Below the pieces are notes generated by a model. It worked only from the letters and a program-made list of their open reading frames with translations, did not search any database and was not told the origin of the DNA. Both the position numbers and the translations under genes were made by a program. A stretch of DNA of 64,000 nucleotides from Clostridium_AD sp050717535. GTDB lineage: Bacteria; Bacillota; Clostridia; Clostridiales; Clostridiaceae. The stretch lies in NCBI RefSeq assembly GCF_050717535.1, contig NZ_JBOITM010000041.1, positions 124,001-188,000 on the forward strand, given 5' to 3'. Of the stretch, positions 16,854 to 25,345 are shown piece by piece; within the stretch, counting starts at the first letter, position 1; each line of letters begins with the position of its first letter.

Positions 16854-16929
16854 AGGGGTATGGCTCAATTGGTAGAGTAGTGGTCTCCAAAACCATTGGT
16901 TGTAGGTTCGAGTCCTACTACCCCTGCCA
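16854..16929 (+). tRNA. tRNA-Trp (CCA), copy 2
   Basis: A second 76-nt tRNA-Trp 26 bp after the first, anticodon CCA at 16887-16889, encoded CCA at 16927-16929. Acceptor and T-arm are identical to copy 1; differences fall in the D-loop, variable loop and anticodon stem (GTGGT/ACCAT), with the stem change compensated on both sides. Confidence 0.97.
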
Positions 16930-16933
16930 GACA

Positions 16934-16963
16934 AAACCTGTGAAATTATTTTCACGGGTTTTT
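16934..16963 (+). terminator. Terminator of the tRNA-Trp operon
   Basis: AAACCTGTGAAA and TTTCACGGGTTT form a hairpin, followed by TTT. Confidence 0.85.
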
Positions 16964-17072
16964 ACGTTTATTTATAATGAATAATCAAATTTTAATATTA
17001 GGTAGCCCCAAAAAATATACTGGTTTTTAACTAGTGATTTTTTTAAGACACCTTGTAATTGGAGGGTATGTA

Positions 17073-18053
17073 ATGCAGCAATATGACATAGTAGTAATTG
17101 GAGGAGGTCCGGCAGGCCTTGCAGCTGCTATTTCAGCTAAAGAACACTATGAAAGTGAAATTTTGATTTTAGAAAGAGAAAGTCAATTAGGCGGAAATTT
17201 AAATCAGTGTATTCATAATGGATTTGGTATAAATGTTTTTAATGAAGATTTGACAGGTCCAGAGTTTATACAAAGGTTTATAGATAAAGTTAATAAGTTA
17301 AATATTTCATATAAATTAGATACTACGGTTTTAAGTATAAGTAGTAATAAAGAAATTAATGTAGTAAATGCTGAAGGTGGAGTTTTTAAAATTGTAGCGA
17401 AAGCTATAATAATTGCTACCGGATGTAGAGAGAGACCAAGAGGGTTTTCTAATTTGCCAGGCAGTACATGTGCAGGTATATATACAGTTGGTTCTGCACA
17501 GAAATTTGTGAATATAGAAGGATATATGCCAGGAAAAGAAATAGTTATTTTGGGTACGGGGGATATTGCATTAACCATGGCAAGTAGACTTTCCATTGAA
17601 GGAGCTAATGTGAAAGCTGTAGTTGAAAGCAAAGATTTTATTGAAGCAAGTGACAAAAGATTAGGTGATTTGTTAAATGATTTTAATATACCTTTAAGAA
17701 CAAAACATAAGGTCGCTGATATTAAAGGCAGAGGTAGGATTGAGGGTGTTACCTTAGTAAAGCTAGATGATAATGATAAAGTTATTGATGGAAGTGAAGA
17801 ATATATTTCTTGTGATGCTCTACTTTTATCTGTAAAGTTATATCCTGATAACGAACTCGCAAAACAAGCAAAAATAGTGATTAATTCAGCAACAGGTCAA
17901 ATTGAGTTAAATGAGAACTCACAAACTAATATAGCGGGAATCTTTGCTTGTGGAAATGTAGCTCTTGGATATGATTTTTCTGAAAATGTGACAAAGCAAA
18001 GCCAAAATGTAGGTATTGTTATTTCTAAATACCTAAAAAATTCTATCCTTTAA
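17073..18053 (+). CDS. NAD(P)/FAD-dependent oxidoreductase, orphan
   Basis: A 326-residue flavoprotein of the pyridine nucleotide-disulfide oxidoreductase superfamily. It has an N-terminal FAD Rossmann motif VVIGGGPAGLAAAISAKE, a second nucleotide motif VILGTGDIALTMASRLSIEG (about 155-175), and ATGCRERPRGF before it. It resembles the flavoprotein that clostridia usually encode beside a glycerol-3-phosphate dehydrogenase-like protein and a DUF1667 protein; neither partner is here. An extension to 17034 is open, but GGAGGG 6 bases before 17073 decides the start. The physiological substrate is unknown. Confidence 0.8.
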   Translation: MQQYDIVVIGGGPAGLAAAISAKEHYESEILILERESQLGGNLNQCIHNGFGINVFNEDLTGPEFIQRFIDKVNKLNISYKLDTTVLSISSNKEINVVNAEGGVFKIVAKAIIIATGCRERPRGFSNLPGSTCAGIYTVGSAQKFVNIEGYMPGKEIVILGTGDIALTMASRLSIEGANVKAVVESKDFIEASDKRLGDLLNDFNIPLRTKHKVADIKGRGRIEGVTLVKLDDNDKVIDGSEEYISCDALLLSVKLYPDNELAKQAKIVINSATGQIELNENSQTNIAGIFACGNVALGYDFSENVTKQSQNVGIVISKYLKNSIL

Positions 18054-18056
18054 TAA

Positions 18057-18094
18057 CTAACTGCTAGTCTAATCTAGCAGTTAGCTTATTTTTC
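18057..18094 (+). terminator. Terminator after the flavoprotein gene
   Basis: CTAACTGCTAG (18057-18067) and CTAGCAGTTAG (18074-18084) are exact complements, followed by CTTATTTTT. Confidence 0.92.
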
Positions 18095-18204
18095 GTAGAG
18101 AATTTTATAATTATAAACCTTAGAAATTGAGAAATATGATACACGAATATTTAAATCCTAAAAAATATAAACATTTAAAACATTTAAATTCCAAAAAAAT
18201 AGTA

Positions 18205-18233
18205 TTGACATATTTTAAGGTTAAGAATATAAT
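18205..18233 (+). promoter_or_regulatory. Promoter of the cysteine T-box transcript
   Basis: TTGACA (18205-18210), 17-bp spacer, TATAAT (18228-18233): a full consensus promoter. Confidence 0.92.
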
Positions 18234-18261
18234 ATAATAAACAAAAGTAATTCATACTAAA

Positions 18262-18553
18262 ACACTAGGAAATACTGTGAAAAAGGAAAGTAATATAAGA
18301 AAAACTTACAGAGAGAGAGTCTATAGCTGAGAAGATTCTTACGGATAACTTATATGAAGTGCCCTTTGGAGTTGTGCACCGAATTAGGCATATGAATATG
18401 TCTCTGGTAGGCTGCATCGGGATTCCCCCGTTATAGGGATAGAGCATAGCGCTGTGCTTGAAAGAGTGGCTTTATAATCACTTATGTGATTATAACTTAG
18501 AGTGGGACCACGAAGCGAAACTTCGTCTCTAAATTAGAGGGAGTTTTTTTTGT
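18262..18553 (+). promoter_or_regulatory. T-box leader (cysteine) of cysK-cysE, with terminator
   Basis: T-box motif AGAGTGGGACCACGA at 18499-18513, followed by a terminator around CTCTAAATTAGAGGGAG and eight T (18545-18552). In the specifier region GAAGTGCCCTTTGGAGTT the TGC at 18360-18362 aligns with the CCC of the proline T-box at 1216, so the specifier is Cys. The cysteine-synthesis genes downstream agree. Confidence 0.93.
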
Positions 18554-18684
18554 ATTCAAAAATCTATAAATAATGCAGGGACACATATATAACAACTTTT
18601 TTTATCTTAGAAAATTGTATCAATATAGAAGCGTAGATAGCTTTTGAAGGTAAGTTAATTATTCAAATTTGGAGGGATATTATT

Positions 18685-19596
18685 ATGATGTATAACAATG
18701 TTTTAGATATGATAGGAGCAACACCGATTTTAAAATTAAATAAATTAATAGTGGGTGACATGGCTGACATTTATGTGAAACTAGAAAAGTATAATCCGGC
18801 TGGGAGCATTAAAGATAGGGCAGCCTTAGGTATGATAGAAGAAGCTGAAAAATTAGGACTTTTAAAAAGAGGCTTTACTATAGTTGAACCAACAAGCGGA
18901 AATATGGGAATAGCATTGGCTATGATTGGAAAGATAAAAGGATATGAGGTAATTATTGTTATGCCAGATACCATGAGTGTCGAAAGAAGAAATTTAATTG
19001 CAGCATATGGAGCACAACTTGTGCTTACAGATGGTACAAAAGGTATGAAGGGTGCTATAAACAAGGCAAAAGAAATAGCAGATGGAAGTCCTACATTTTT
19101 TATGCCACAGCAGTTTACTAATTTAGCAAATCCAGAAAAACATTATGCGACTACTGCAGAAGAAATTATGCAAGACATTAAAGACTTAGATGTTTTTGTA
19201 ACAGGAGTAGGAACTGGAGGAACAATTACTGGTGTTGGTAGAAAATTAAAAGAAATTAAAAAAGATGTTAAAATAGTTGCGGTTGAGCCAGAAAAGTCGC
19301 CTGTATTATCAGGAGGAGAACCTGGACCACATAAAATACAAGGTATAGGAGCGGGTTTTACCCCAGATATTTATGATGCAAGTGTAGTTGATGAAATAAT
19401 AAAAATTTCTGATGAAGAGTCTTTTGAAATGGCAAAACTAATGGCCAGTGAAGAGGGAATATTAGTAGGAATTTCAACAGGTGCAAATATTGCAGCAGCT
19501 ATACAAATTGCTAAAAAATTAGGCAAGGGTAAAAAAGTAGTTACTGTTTCACCTGATGGAGGAGAAAAATATATTTCAATGGGTATTTATAACTAA
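18685..19596 (+). CDS. cysK: Cysteine synthase (O-acetylserine sulfhydrylase)
   Basis: PLP enzyme that makes L-cysteine from O-acetylserine and sulfide. The 303 residues show the PLP-lysine motif NPAGSIKDRAA (K near 42), the substrate loop EPTSGNMGIALA and the phosphate-binding GVGTGGTITGVGRKLKE. ATG codons at 18685 and 18688 are both possible; GGAGGG lies 9-12 bases upstream. First gene after the Cys T-box and followed by the serine acetyltransferase that makes its substrate. Confidence 0.95.
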   Translation: MMYNNVLDMIGATPILKLNKLIVGDMADIYVKLEKYNPAGSIKDRAALGMIEEAEKLGLLKRGFTIVEPTSGNMGIALAMIGKIKGYEVIIVMPDTMSVERRNLIAAYGAQLVLTDGTKGMKGAINKAKEIADGSPTFFMPQQFTNLANPEKHYATTAEEIMQDIKDLDVFVTGVGTGGTITGVGRKLKEIKKDVKIVAVEPEKSPVLSGGEPGPHKIQGIGAGFTPDIYDASVVDEIIKISDEESFEMAKLMASEEGILVGISTGANIAAAIQIAKKLGKGKKVVTVSPDGGEKYISMGIYN

Positions 19597-19631
19597 AATT
19601 GCAATAGAATTTTATAGGAGTGAATGATTGT

Positions 19632-20216
19632 ATGCTTAAAATGTTAAAATATGAGATTAAAAATGTATTAGAAAAAGATCCAGCTGCTAAGAATTGGGTA
19701 GAAGTAATATTATTATATCCTTCTACACATGCTATAATATTATATAGGATAGCTCATTTACTATATAAGCATAAAATATATTTTATATCTAGGTCACTAT
19801 CTCAAATAGCTAGATTTTTTACTGGAATAGAAATTCATCCTGGGGCTATAATAGGAAAAGGATTATTTATAGACCATGGAATGGGAGTGGTAATCGGAGA
19901 AACTACAGAAATAGGGAATAATGTTACGTTGTATCAAGGAGTTACTTTAGGTGGAACAGGTAAGGATAAAGGGAAAAGGCATCCTACTTTAGGTAATGAT
20001 GTGGTGGTAGGTGCTGGCGCAAAGATTTTGGGGCCCATTAAAATTGGAACTGGAAGTAAAATTGGTGCCAATGCTGTGGTTTTAAAAGATGTATTAGCTA
20101 AGGCAACTGCTGTGGGTATACCTGCTAGAGTGATTTTTGGTAAAACTGTTTCTATAATAGAGATTAAAGATTTTGTTGGTAAAACAAGGAAAATATACAA
20201 TGATATGATAATATAA
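19632..20216 (+). CDS. cysE: Serine O-acetyltransferase
   Basis: Makes O-acetylserine from serine and acetyl-CoA for CysK. The 194 residues have an N-terminal helical segment and a left-handed beta-helix of hexapeptide repeats (IEIHPGAIIGKGLFIDHGMGVVIGET), with catalytic His in DHGMG and the GGTGKDKGKRHPTLGNDVVVGAGAKILGP segment. A GTG at 19620 overlaps the ribosome site AGGAG and cannot be used; ATG 19632 or 19641 is more likely. Short SAT form typical of Gram-positives (also called EpsC). Confidence 0.93.
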   Translation: MLKMLKYEIKNVLEKDPAAKNWVEVILLYPSTHAIILYRIAHLLYKHKIYFISRSLSQIARFFTGIEIHPGAIIGKGLFIDHGMGVVIGETTEIGNNVTLYQGVTLGGTGKDKGKRHPTLGNDVVVGAGAKILGPIKIGTGSKIGANAVVLKDVLAKATAVGIPARVIFGKTVSIIEIKDFVGKTRKIYNDMII

Positions 20217-20229
20217 AAAGGATGACAAT

Positions 20230-21222
20230 ATGAGTAAAAAGGAAGAAATAATTGAGTTTTGCAGTAAAAATGGTTTAGATACAATAGGATTTAGCGAATG
20301 TAAGATTTTTCATGAGCTAAATCCTTATTTTGAGAGAAGAAAAAAGTTTGGTCTTGAAAATGAATTTGAAGAGCAGAATATAGATAATAGAATAAATCCA
20401 TTTTTGTATATGCCAGGAGGAAAGACTATAATTTCTATTGTATTTCCATATCTATATAGCTTGGAGGTTAATGAAAAGGCACATTTTTCAAAATATACAT
20501 TAGGAAGAGATTATCATGTTGTTTTAAATGATTATATGGATAAAATTTGTAAATTCATTGAGGCTATGGGTTTCAAAGCTCTATGTTTTGTGGATAGTAA
20601 TGCGTTACCGGAAAGATATATTGCCTGCAATAGTGGAGTGGGATTTATAGGGAAAAACAATGCACTGATAACTGAGAAATACGGCTCCTATGTTTTCCTA
20701 GGAGAAATTATAACAGATTTAATTATCCAACCAGATAAACCACTTCTTCAAAAATGTGGTGATTGCCATATGTGTTTAGAAGCATGCCCTACAAAGTCTA
20801 TAGTTAAAGGGAAAGTAGGAATAAATAATGATCCCAATATATGTTTATCCTACATAACTCAGAAAAAAAACCTAGAAGATTACTGGTTTGAAAGATTAAA
20901 TGGTAGGTTATTTGGTTGCGATACTTGTCAGAGTGTTTGCCCATACAACAAAGGGATTCAGCTTAGTAATCTTAGCGAGTTTAAGCCTTATGAATACATG
21001 GAAAACGTAGATTTGAAAGGATTAGTAAATATGGATAATAATTCATTCAAAGATAAGTACAAAATGACTTCTGCTGGGTGGAGAGGTAAGAATATACTTA
21101 AGCGGAATGCTATTATTCATGCGATAAATATAGATAAAAGTAAAATTAAAGCCATAGAAAAGGATACATCGCCCTATATAAGAGATTATTATTATAGACT
21201 TTTGAAGTTTTTCAAATTATAA
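20230..21222 (+). CDS. queG: Epoxyqueuosine reductase
   Basis: Cobalamin- and iron-sulfur-dependent enzyme for the last step of queuosine synthesis on tRNA. The 330 residues carry the QueG N-terminal domain and two [4Fe-4S] motifs, CGDCHMCLEACP and CDTCQSVCP. The catalytic region VDSNALPERYIACNSGVGFIGKN is present. It follows cysE by 13 bp, so it likely belongs to the cysteine-controlled transcript. Confidence 0.93.
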   Translation: MSKKEEIIEFCSKNGLDTIGFSECKIFHELNPYFERRKKFGLENEFEEQNIDNRINPFLYMPGGKTIISIVFPYLYSLEVNEKAHFSKYTLGRDYHVVLNDYMDKICKFIEAMGFKALCFVDSNALPERYIACNSGVGFIGKNNALITEKYGSYVFLGEIITDLIIQPDKPLLQKCGDCHMCLEACPTKSIVKGKVGINNDPNICLSYITQKKNLEDYWFERLNGRLFGCDTCQSVCPYNKGIQLSNLSEFKPYEYMENVDLKGLVNMDNNSFKDKYKMTSAGWRGKNILKRNAIIHAINIDKSKIKAIEKDTSPYIRDYYYRLLKFFKL

Positions 21223-21261
21223 TAACTATATAAATACTTTTTTATGAAAGGTGGAATTTTG

Positions 21262-21969
21262 ATGATTTCTCCAATATTATTAAGAATAATAGACGTTTTG
21301 CCAGATAAAGTGGTATCTTTTATAGCAAATAAATTGCTGGATACGTATATGAATAAATATGCAAATATAAAAACTTATGGAATGGAGAAAATTGCAACTA
21401 CAAAGGCTCCTATAATATTCATATGCAATCATTTAAGTAATGCAGACGGTTTAATTATGAACAAGCTATTAAAGAATAATAATGTAACTTTTGTTGCAGG
21501 TATAAAGCTAACAGATAATAAGCTTACTAAACTTGGATTTCATGTGGCTAAGACTATAAATATAAAGCCCAATTCAGCAGATAAGGAAGCTATATCTAAA
21601 ATTGTTAGTACTCTAAAACAAGGTGATAACATATTTATATTTCCAGAAGGTACTAGGAGTAGAAATGGGAAAATGGCAGAGGGCAAAAGAGGTATTCTAT
21701 TAATGGCTAAATTATCAAAGGCAACAATTATTCCAATGGGCATTTGGGGGACTGAAAAATTATTGCCAATTAATGACAAAGGAATGGCCTCTGAAAAATT
21801 CAATTATGCAGATGTAAATATTAGTATTGGTGATCCAATTATGCTTTCAAGCAAAAATGAAGGTGAAGATAAAAATCAATATCAAGATAGGGCTATGAAT
21901 GAAATAATGTCAAGGATAGCTATACTTCTTCCTGAGCAGTATAGAGGAGTATATTCTAATTCTAAATAG
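21262..21969 (+). CDS. plsC: 1-acyl-sn-glycerol-3-phosphate acyltransferase family protein
   Basis: Membrane-associated acyltransferase of phospholipid synthesis. The 235 residues carry the catalytic HX4D block (ICNHLSNADGL) and the FPEGTRSRNGKM phosphate-binding block, with PMGIWGTEKLLP further on. The N-terminal 35 residues are moderately hydrophobic. An ATG at 21244 lies before the AAAGGTGG ribosome site, so 21262 is the likely start. Paralogues of PlsC with other acyl acceptors exist, so the exact substrate is inferred. Confidence 0.87.
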   Translation: MISPILLRIIDVLPDKVVSFIANKLLDTYMNKYANIKTYGMEKIATTKAPIIFICNHLSNADGLIMNKLLKNNNVTFVAGIKLTDNKLTKLGFHVAKTINIKPNSADKEAISKIVSTLKQGDNIFIFPEGTRSRNGKMAEGKRGILLMAKLSKATIIPMGIWGTEKLLPINDKGMASEKFNYADVNISIGDPIMLSSKNEGEDKNQYQDRAMNEIMSRIAILLPEQYRGVYSNSK

Positions 21970-22016
21970 GCAATAATGATAATAAACAAAAAACTACGGT
22001 AATTGAAAACAAGAAA

Positions 22017-22047
22017 TTCAGTTGAAAAACTGAAATATTATTTTTTA
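22017..22047 (+). terminator. Weak terminator after plsC
   Basis: TTCAGTT, loop GAAA, AACTGAA, then ATATTATTTTTT. A 7-bp stem only. Confidence 0.6.
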
Positions 22048-22165
22048 AATATGCATTTTATAGAATAAATGGTATTATTATAATCGTTACAAATGATGGC
22101 AAATATTCATGAATTTGAAAAATTAAAATAAATGTTGCATTTTAATAAGTATTTTGTGAATTTGT

Positions 22166-22239
22166 TTGGTATTTTGAACTAAAAGATATATAATAGACTT
22201 GTGATTAAATATGGAGTTCTTATAAATTTTTATAAGAAC
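22166..22239 (+). promoter_or_regulatory. Promoter and 5' UTR hairpin of kbl
   Basis: TTGGTA (22166-22171), 17-bp spacer, TATAAT (22189-22194). In the leader, GTTCTTATAA (22216-22225) pairs with TTATAAGAAC (22230-22239) around loop ATTT, ending about 13 nt before the Shine-Dalgarno region; it may protect the mRNA end or tune translation. Confidence 0.65.
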
Positions 22240-22270
22240 ACATAAAATATGAGGTTGGAGGCGTATTACA

Positions 22271-23464
22271 ATGGGAAGTAAAATATTAGGCAAATTCTTA
22301 AAAGAAAATTTAGATGATTTAAAAAGTAAAGGTTTATATAATGTAATAAATGTGCTGAAAAGTGCAAATGGACCTGTTATTAAAGTTGGGGATAAAGAAT
22401 TAATAAATTTATCTTCAAATAATTATTTAGGTCTCGCTACTAATCCTAGAATGATTCAAGCAACTATTGATGCAACTAAAAAATATGGTGCAGGTGCAGG
22501 TGCTGTTAGAACTATAAATGGTACTTTAGAGATTCATACGCAATTAGAGAAAAAACTTGCTAAGTTTAAACATACGCAGGCAGCTATTGCATTCCAGTCA
22601 GGGTTCAATTGCAATATGGGAGCAATTTCAGCAGTAATGAATAAAAAAGATGCTATTCTTTCAGATTCATTAAATCATGCATCAATAATAGACGGTTGCA
22701 GATTATCTGGTTCCAAAATTATAAGAGTAGAACATTCAGATATGGTAGATTTAAGAAACAAAGCAAAAGAAGCAGTAGAATCAGGTTTATATGAAAAAAT
22801 CATGGTTATTACTGATGGTGTTTTCTCTATGGATGGAGATATTGCTAAACTTCCAGAAATAGTGAAGATAGCTGAAGAGTTTGACTTAATAACATATGTA
22901 GATGACGCACATGGTTCAGGAGTACTTGGAAAAGGTGCTGGTACTGTACATCATTTTGGTTTGTCAGATAAGATAGACTTCCAAATTGGAACACTATCAA
23001 AGGCTATTGGAGTTGTAGGTGGATACGTAGCTGGATCAAGAGATCTTATTGATTGGCTAATGGTTCGTGCTAGACCATTCCTATTCTCTACATCATTAAC
23101 TCCAGGAGCAGCAGGTGCTTGTATTGAAGCTATCAATATTCTTTCAGAAAGTACTGATTTAAATGATAAACTATGGGAAAATGCAAATTACTTAAAGAAG
23201 GGTTTAAAAGAACTTGGATTTAATATTGGAAACAGTGAAACTCCAATTACTCCTTGTATAATAGGAGATGAAGTTAAAACTCAAGAATTTAGTAAGAAGC
23301 TTTTCGAAGAGGGAGTTTATGCAAAATCAATAGTATTCCCAACTGTTAGAAAAGGAACTGGAAGAGTAAGAAATATGCCTACCGCAGCGCATACAAAAGA
23401 AATGTTGGATAAAGCATTAGCTATTTATGCAAAAGTTGGTAAAGAAATGAACATAATAAAATAA
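22271..23464 (+). CDS. kbl: Glycine C-acetyltransferase (2-amino-3-ketobutyrate CoA ligase)
   Basis: PLP enzyme that cleaves 2-amino-3-ketobutyrate with CoA to glycine and acetyl-CoA. The 397 residues show alpha-oxoamine synthase features: NNYLGLATNPRM, FQSGFNCNMGA, DDAHGSGVLGKG, and the PLP lysine in GTLSKAIGVVGGYVAG. The following gene is the SDR-type threonine dehydrogenase that makes the substrate, which favours Kbl over other members such as 8-amino-7-oxononanoate synthase. Confidence 0.94.
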   Translation: MGSKILGKFLKENLDDLKSKGLYNVINVLKSANGPVIKVGDKELINLSSNNYLGLATNPRMIQATIDATKKYGAGAGAVRTINGTLEIHTQLEKKLAKFKHTQAAIAFQSGFNCNMGAISAVMNKKDAILSDSLNHASIIDGCRLSGSKIIRVEHSDMVDLRNKAKEAVESGLYEKIMVITDGVFSMDGDIAKLPEIVKIAEEFDLITYVDDAHGSGVLGKGAGTVHHFGLSDKIDFQIGTLSKAIGVVGGYVAGSRDLIDWLMVRARPFLFSTSLTPGAAGACIEAINILSESTDLNDKLWENANYLKKGLKELGFNIGNSETPITPCIIGDEVKTQEFSKKLFEEGVYAKSIVFPTVRKGTGRVRNMPTAAHTKEMLDKALAIYAKVGKEMNIIK

Positions 23465-23477
23465 TATATAAAATGTA

Positions 23478-23508
23478 GGCATAACTCCTAGATAATAGGT
23501 GTTGTGCC
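23478..23508 (+). other. Intercistronic hairpin between kbl and tdh
   Basis: GGCATAACTCCTA and TAGGTGTTGTGCC pair over 13 positions with one U-G pair and one mismatch. No T-run follows. Confidence 0.55.
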
Positions 23509-23567
23509 ATACAATATTAAACGGTTACAAATATACATATTATTTAGTTGAATATGGAGGGAACATA

Positions 23568-24527
23568 ATGAAAAAAATATTAGTAACAGGAGCCTTAGGA
23601 CAAATAGGTTCAGAACTTGTAATGAAAATGAGAGAAATTTATGGCAATGATAATGTAATAGCTACAGATTTAAGAAAGCTAGAGAGCAGTCCTGTAGTTA
23701 CCACAGGACCTTTTGAAATACTAGATGTAACTGATCATAGTGCAATGCTTGGACTTGCTAAAAAATATGAAATAGATACACTGGTTCATTTAGCTGCACT
23801 GTTATCAGCTACAGCTGAAGCAAAACCATTACTTGCTTGGAATATAAATATGGGTGGACTTGTAAATGCATTAGAAGTTGCAAGAGAATGTAATTGTAAG
23901 TTCTTTACACCAAGTTCTATAGGTGCTTTTGGACCATCTACTCCTAAAGATAATACTCCACAAGATACAATTCAAAGACCAACAACAATGTATGGTGTAA
24001 ATAAAGTTGCAGGTGAATTATTATGTAACTATTACCATAAAAAATTTGGAGTTGATACAAGAGGAGTGCGTTTTCCAGGTTTAATTTCATATGAAGTTCT
24101 TCCCGGGGGAGGAACAACTGACTATGCTGTTGATATATATTATGAAGCATTAAAGTCAGGTAAATATACTTCATTTATTGCGGAAGGAACAAAAATGGAT
24201 ATGATGTATATGCCAGATGCAATAAATGCAATAATTAAGTTAATGGAAGCTGATGGATCAAAATTAATACACAGAAATGCATTTAATATTGCAGCCATGA
24301 GTTTTGAACCAGGAGAAATAGCTGCTGAAATAAAAAAACATATACCAAATTTTAAAATGGATTATAATGTAGATCCAATAAGACAAGATATAGCTAATTC
24401 ATGGCCCAATTTTATTGATTCAACTTGTGCCAAAGATGAGTGGGGGTTTGCTGCTGAATATGATTTGGCGAAAATGACTACTGATATGTTAGAAAAATTA
24501 CGTGCTAAAGGAATTGGTACTAAATAA
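23568..24527 (+). CDS. tdh: L-threonine 3-dehydrogenase, SDR type
   Basis: Oxidises L-threonine to 2-amino-3-ketobutyrate with NAD+. The 319 residues have the SDR nucleotide motif TGALGQIG near the N terminus, the catalytic YGVNK motif, and GVRFPGLISYEVLPGGGTTDYAVDIYYEAL typical of the short-chain threonine dehydrogenases rather than the zinc enzyme. An open extension to 23499 exists; GGAGGG before 23568 sets the start. With kbl it turns threonine into glycine and acetyl-CoA; glycine is a further Stickland substrate. Confidence 0.94.
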   Translation: MKKILVTGALGQIGSELVMKMREIYGNDNVIATDLRKLESSPVVTTGPFEILDVTDHSAMLGLAKKYEIDTLVHLAALLSATAEAKPLLAWNINMGGLVNALEVARECNCKFFTPSSIGAFGPSTPKDNTPQDTIQRPTTMYGVNKVAGELLCNYYHKKFGVDTRGVRFPGLISYEVLPGGGTTDYAVDIYYEALKSGKYTSFIAEGTKMDMMYMPDAINAIIKLMEADGSKLIHRNAFNIAAMSFEPGEIAAEIKKHIPNFKMDYNVDPIRQDIANSWPNFIDSTCAKDEWGFAAEYDLAKMTTDMLEKLRAKGIGTK

Positions 24528-24529
24528 TA

Positions 24530-24580
24530 TTTATAAAATATACGCTGGTTGCCTGAAGGGAGGTAAACGGCGTATTTTAT
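24530..24580 (+). terminator. Terminator after tdh
   Basis: A compound hairpin: TACGC/GCGTA outer stem and GTTGCCT/AGGTAAAC inner stem with loop GAAGGG, followed by TTTTATT. Confidence 0.75.
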
Positions 24581-24650
24581 TAATTGCTATGGTGTTAGAT
24601 TATTTTGCTTATAGTATGATAGAATAATACTATAAAAGTAGGTGATTTAT

Positions 24651-25280
24651 ATGAATAAAAAATCAATTAAAGCTGTTCTTGATATTCTTAATGAAACATA
24701 TAAAGGTGCAAAATGCGGACTTGATTTTACAAACCATTATGAGCTTTTGGTTTCAACTATATTGTCAGCTCAATGCACAGATGAAAGAGTAAATATTGTT
24801 ACAAAAGATCTTTATAATGAATATAATACACCGGGTGCTATGATTACTTTATCACAAACGGAACTGGGAGAAAAAATCAAAAGCTGCGGCTTTTATAACA
24901 ATAAGAGTAAAAATATTTTAGGGGCTACAAAACTTATATTAGAAAAACATAAGGGTGAGGTTCCAAGAACGATGGAAGAATTAATAGAACTTCCAGGAGT
25001 AGGTAGAAAAACTGCTAATGTGGTATTATCTAATGCTTTTGGTATTCCAGCTATTGCTGTAGATACTCACGTTTTTAGAGTTTCAAAAAGAATGGGGCTT
25101 GCATCAGGAAAAAATGTGGAAGAGGTAGAACAGCAGCTTATGAAAAATATTCCTAGAAAAATGTGGAGTGATGCTCACCATTATATTATATGGCATGGTA
25201 GAAAAATATGTAAAGCTAGGAAACCTAATTGTGATATGTGTCCTATAGCACCTTATTGTGAGTTTTTAAATGGAAAATAA
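24651..25280 (+). CDS. nth: Endonuclease III
   Basis: DNA glycosylase/AP lyase for oxidised pyrimidines. The 209 residues contain the helix-hairpin-helix ELPGVGRKTANVV with the catalytic Lys, the catalytic Asp in AVDTHVFRVSKRMG, and a C-terminal [4Fe-4S] loop C-x6-C-x2-C-x5-C (CKARKPNCDMCPIAPYC). A GTG at 24642 is too close to the ribosome site GTAGGTGA; 24651 ATG is preferred. Confidence 0.96.
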   Translation: MNKKSIKAVLDILNETYKGAKCGLDFTNHYELLVSTILSAQCTDERVNIVTKDLYNEYNTPGAMITLSQTELGEKIKSCGFYNNKSKNILGATKLILEKHKGEVPRTMEELIELPGVGRKTANVVLSNAFGIPAIAVDTHVFRVSKRMGLASGKNVEEVEQQLMKNIPRKMWSDAHHYIIWHGRKICKARKPNCDMCPIAPYCEFLNGK

Positions 25281-25290
25281 ATAGTTGAAA

Positions 25291-25335
25291 AATAAAATCC
25301 CTATAATATTTTGTGAATATTATAGGGATTTTATT
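25291..25335. terminator. Bidirectional terminator between nth and the thioredoxin-like gene
   Basis: Two exact 20-bp arms (25291-25310 and 25316-25335) around loop TTGTG; A-run on the left and T-run on the right are part of the arms. Serves converging genes. Confidence 0.95.
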
Positions 25336-25345
25336 CTTATGAGAA

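Noticed and set aside
16671..16955. 94-codon minus-strand reading frame (GRGSRTRTY repeats)
   Set aside because: It is the complement of the two tRNA-Trp genes; the repeated peptide is produced by the repeated tRNA sequence and is a known false-annotation type.
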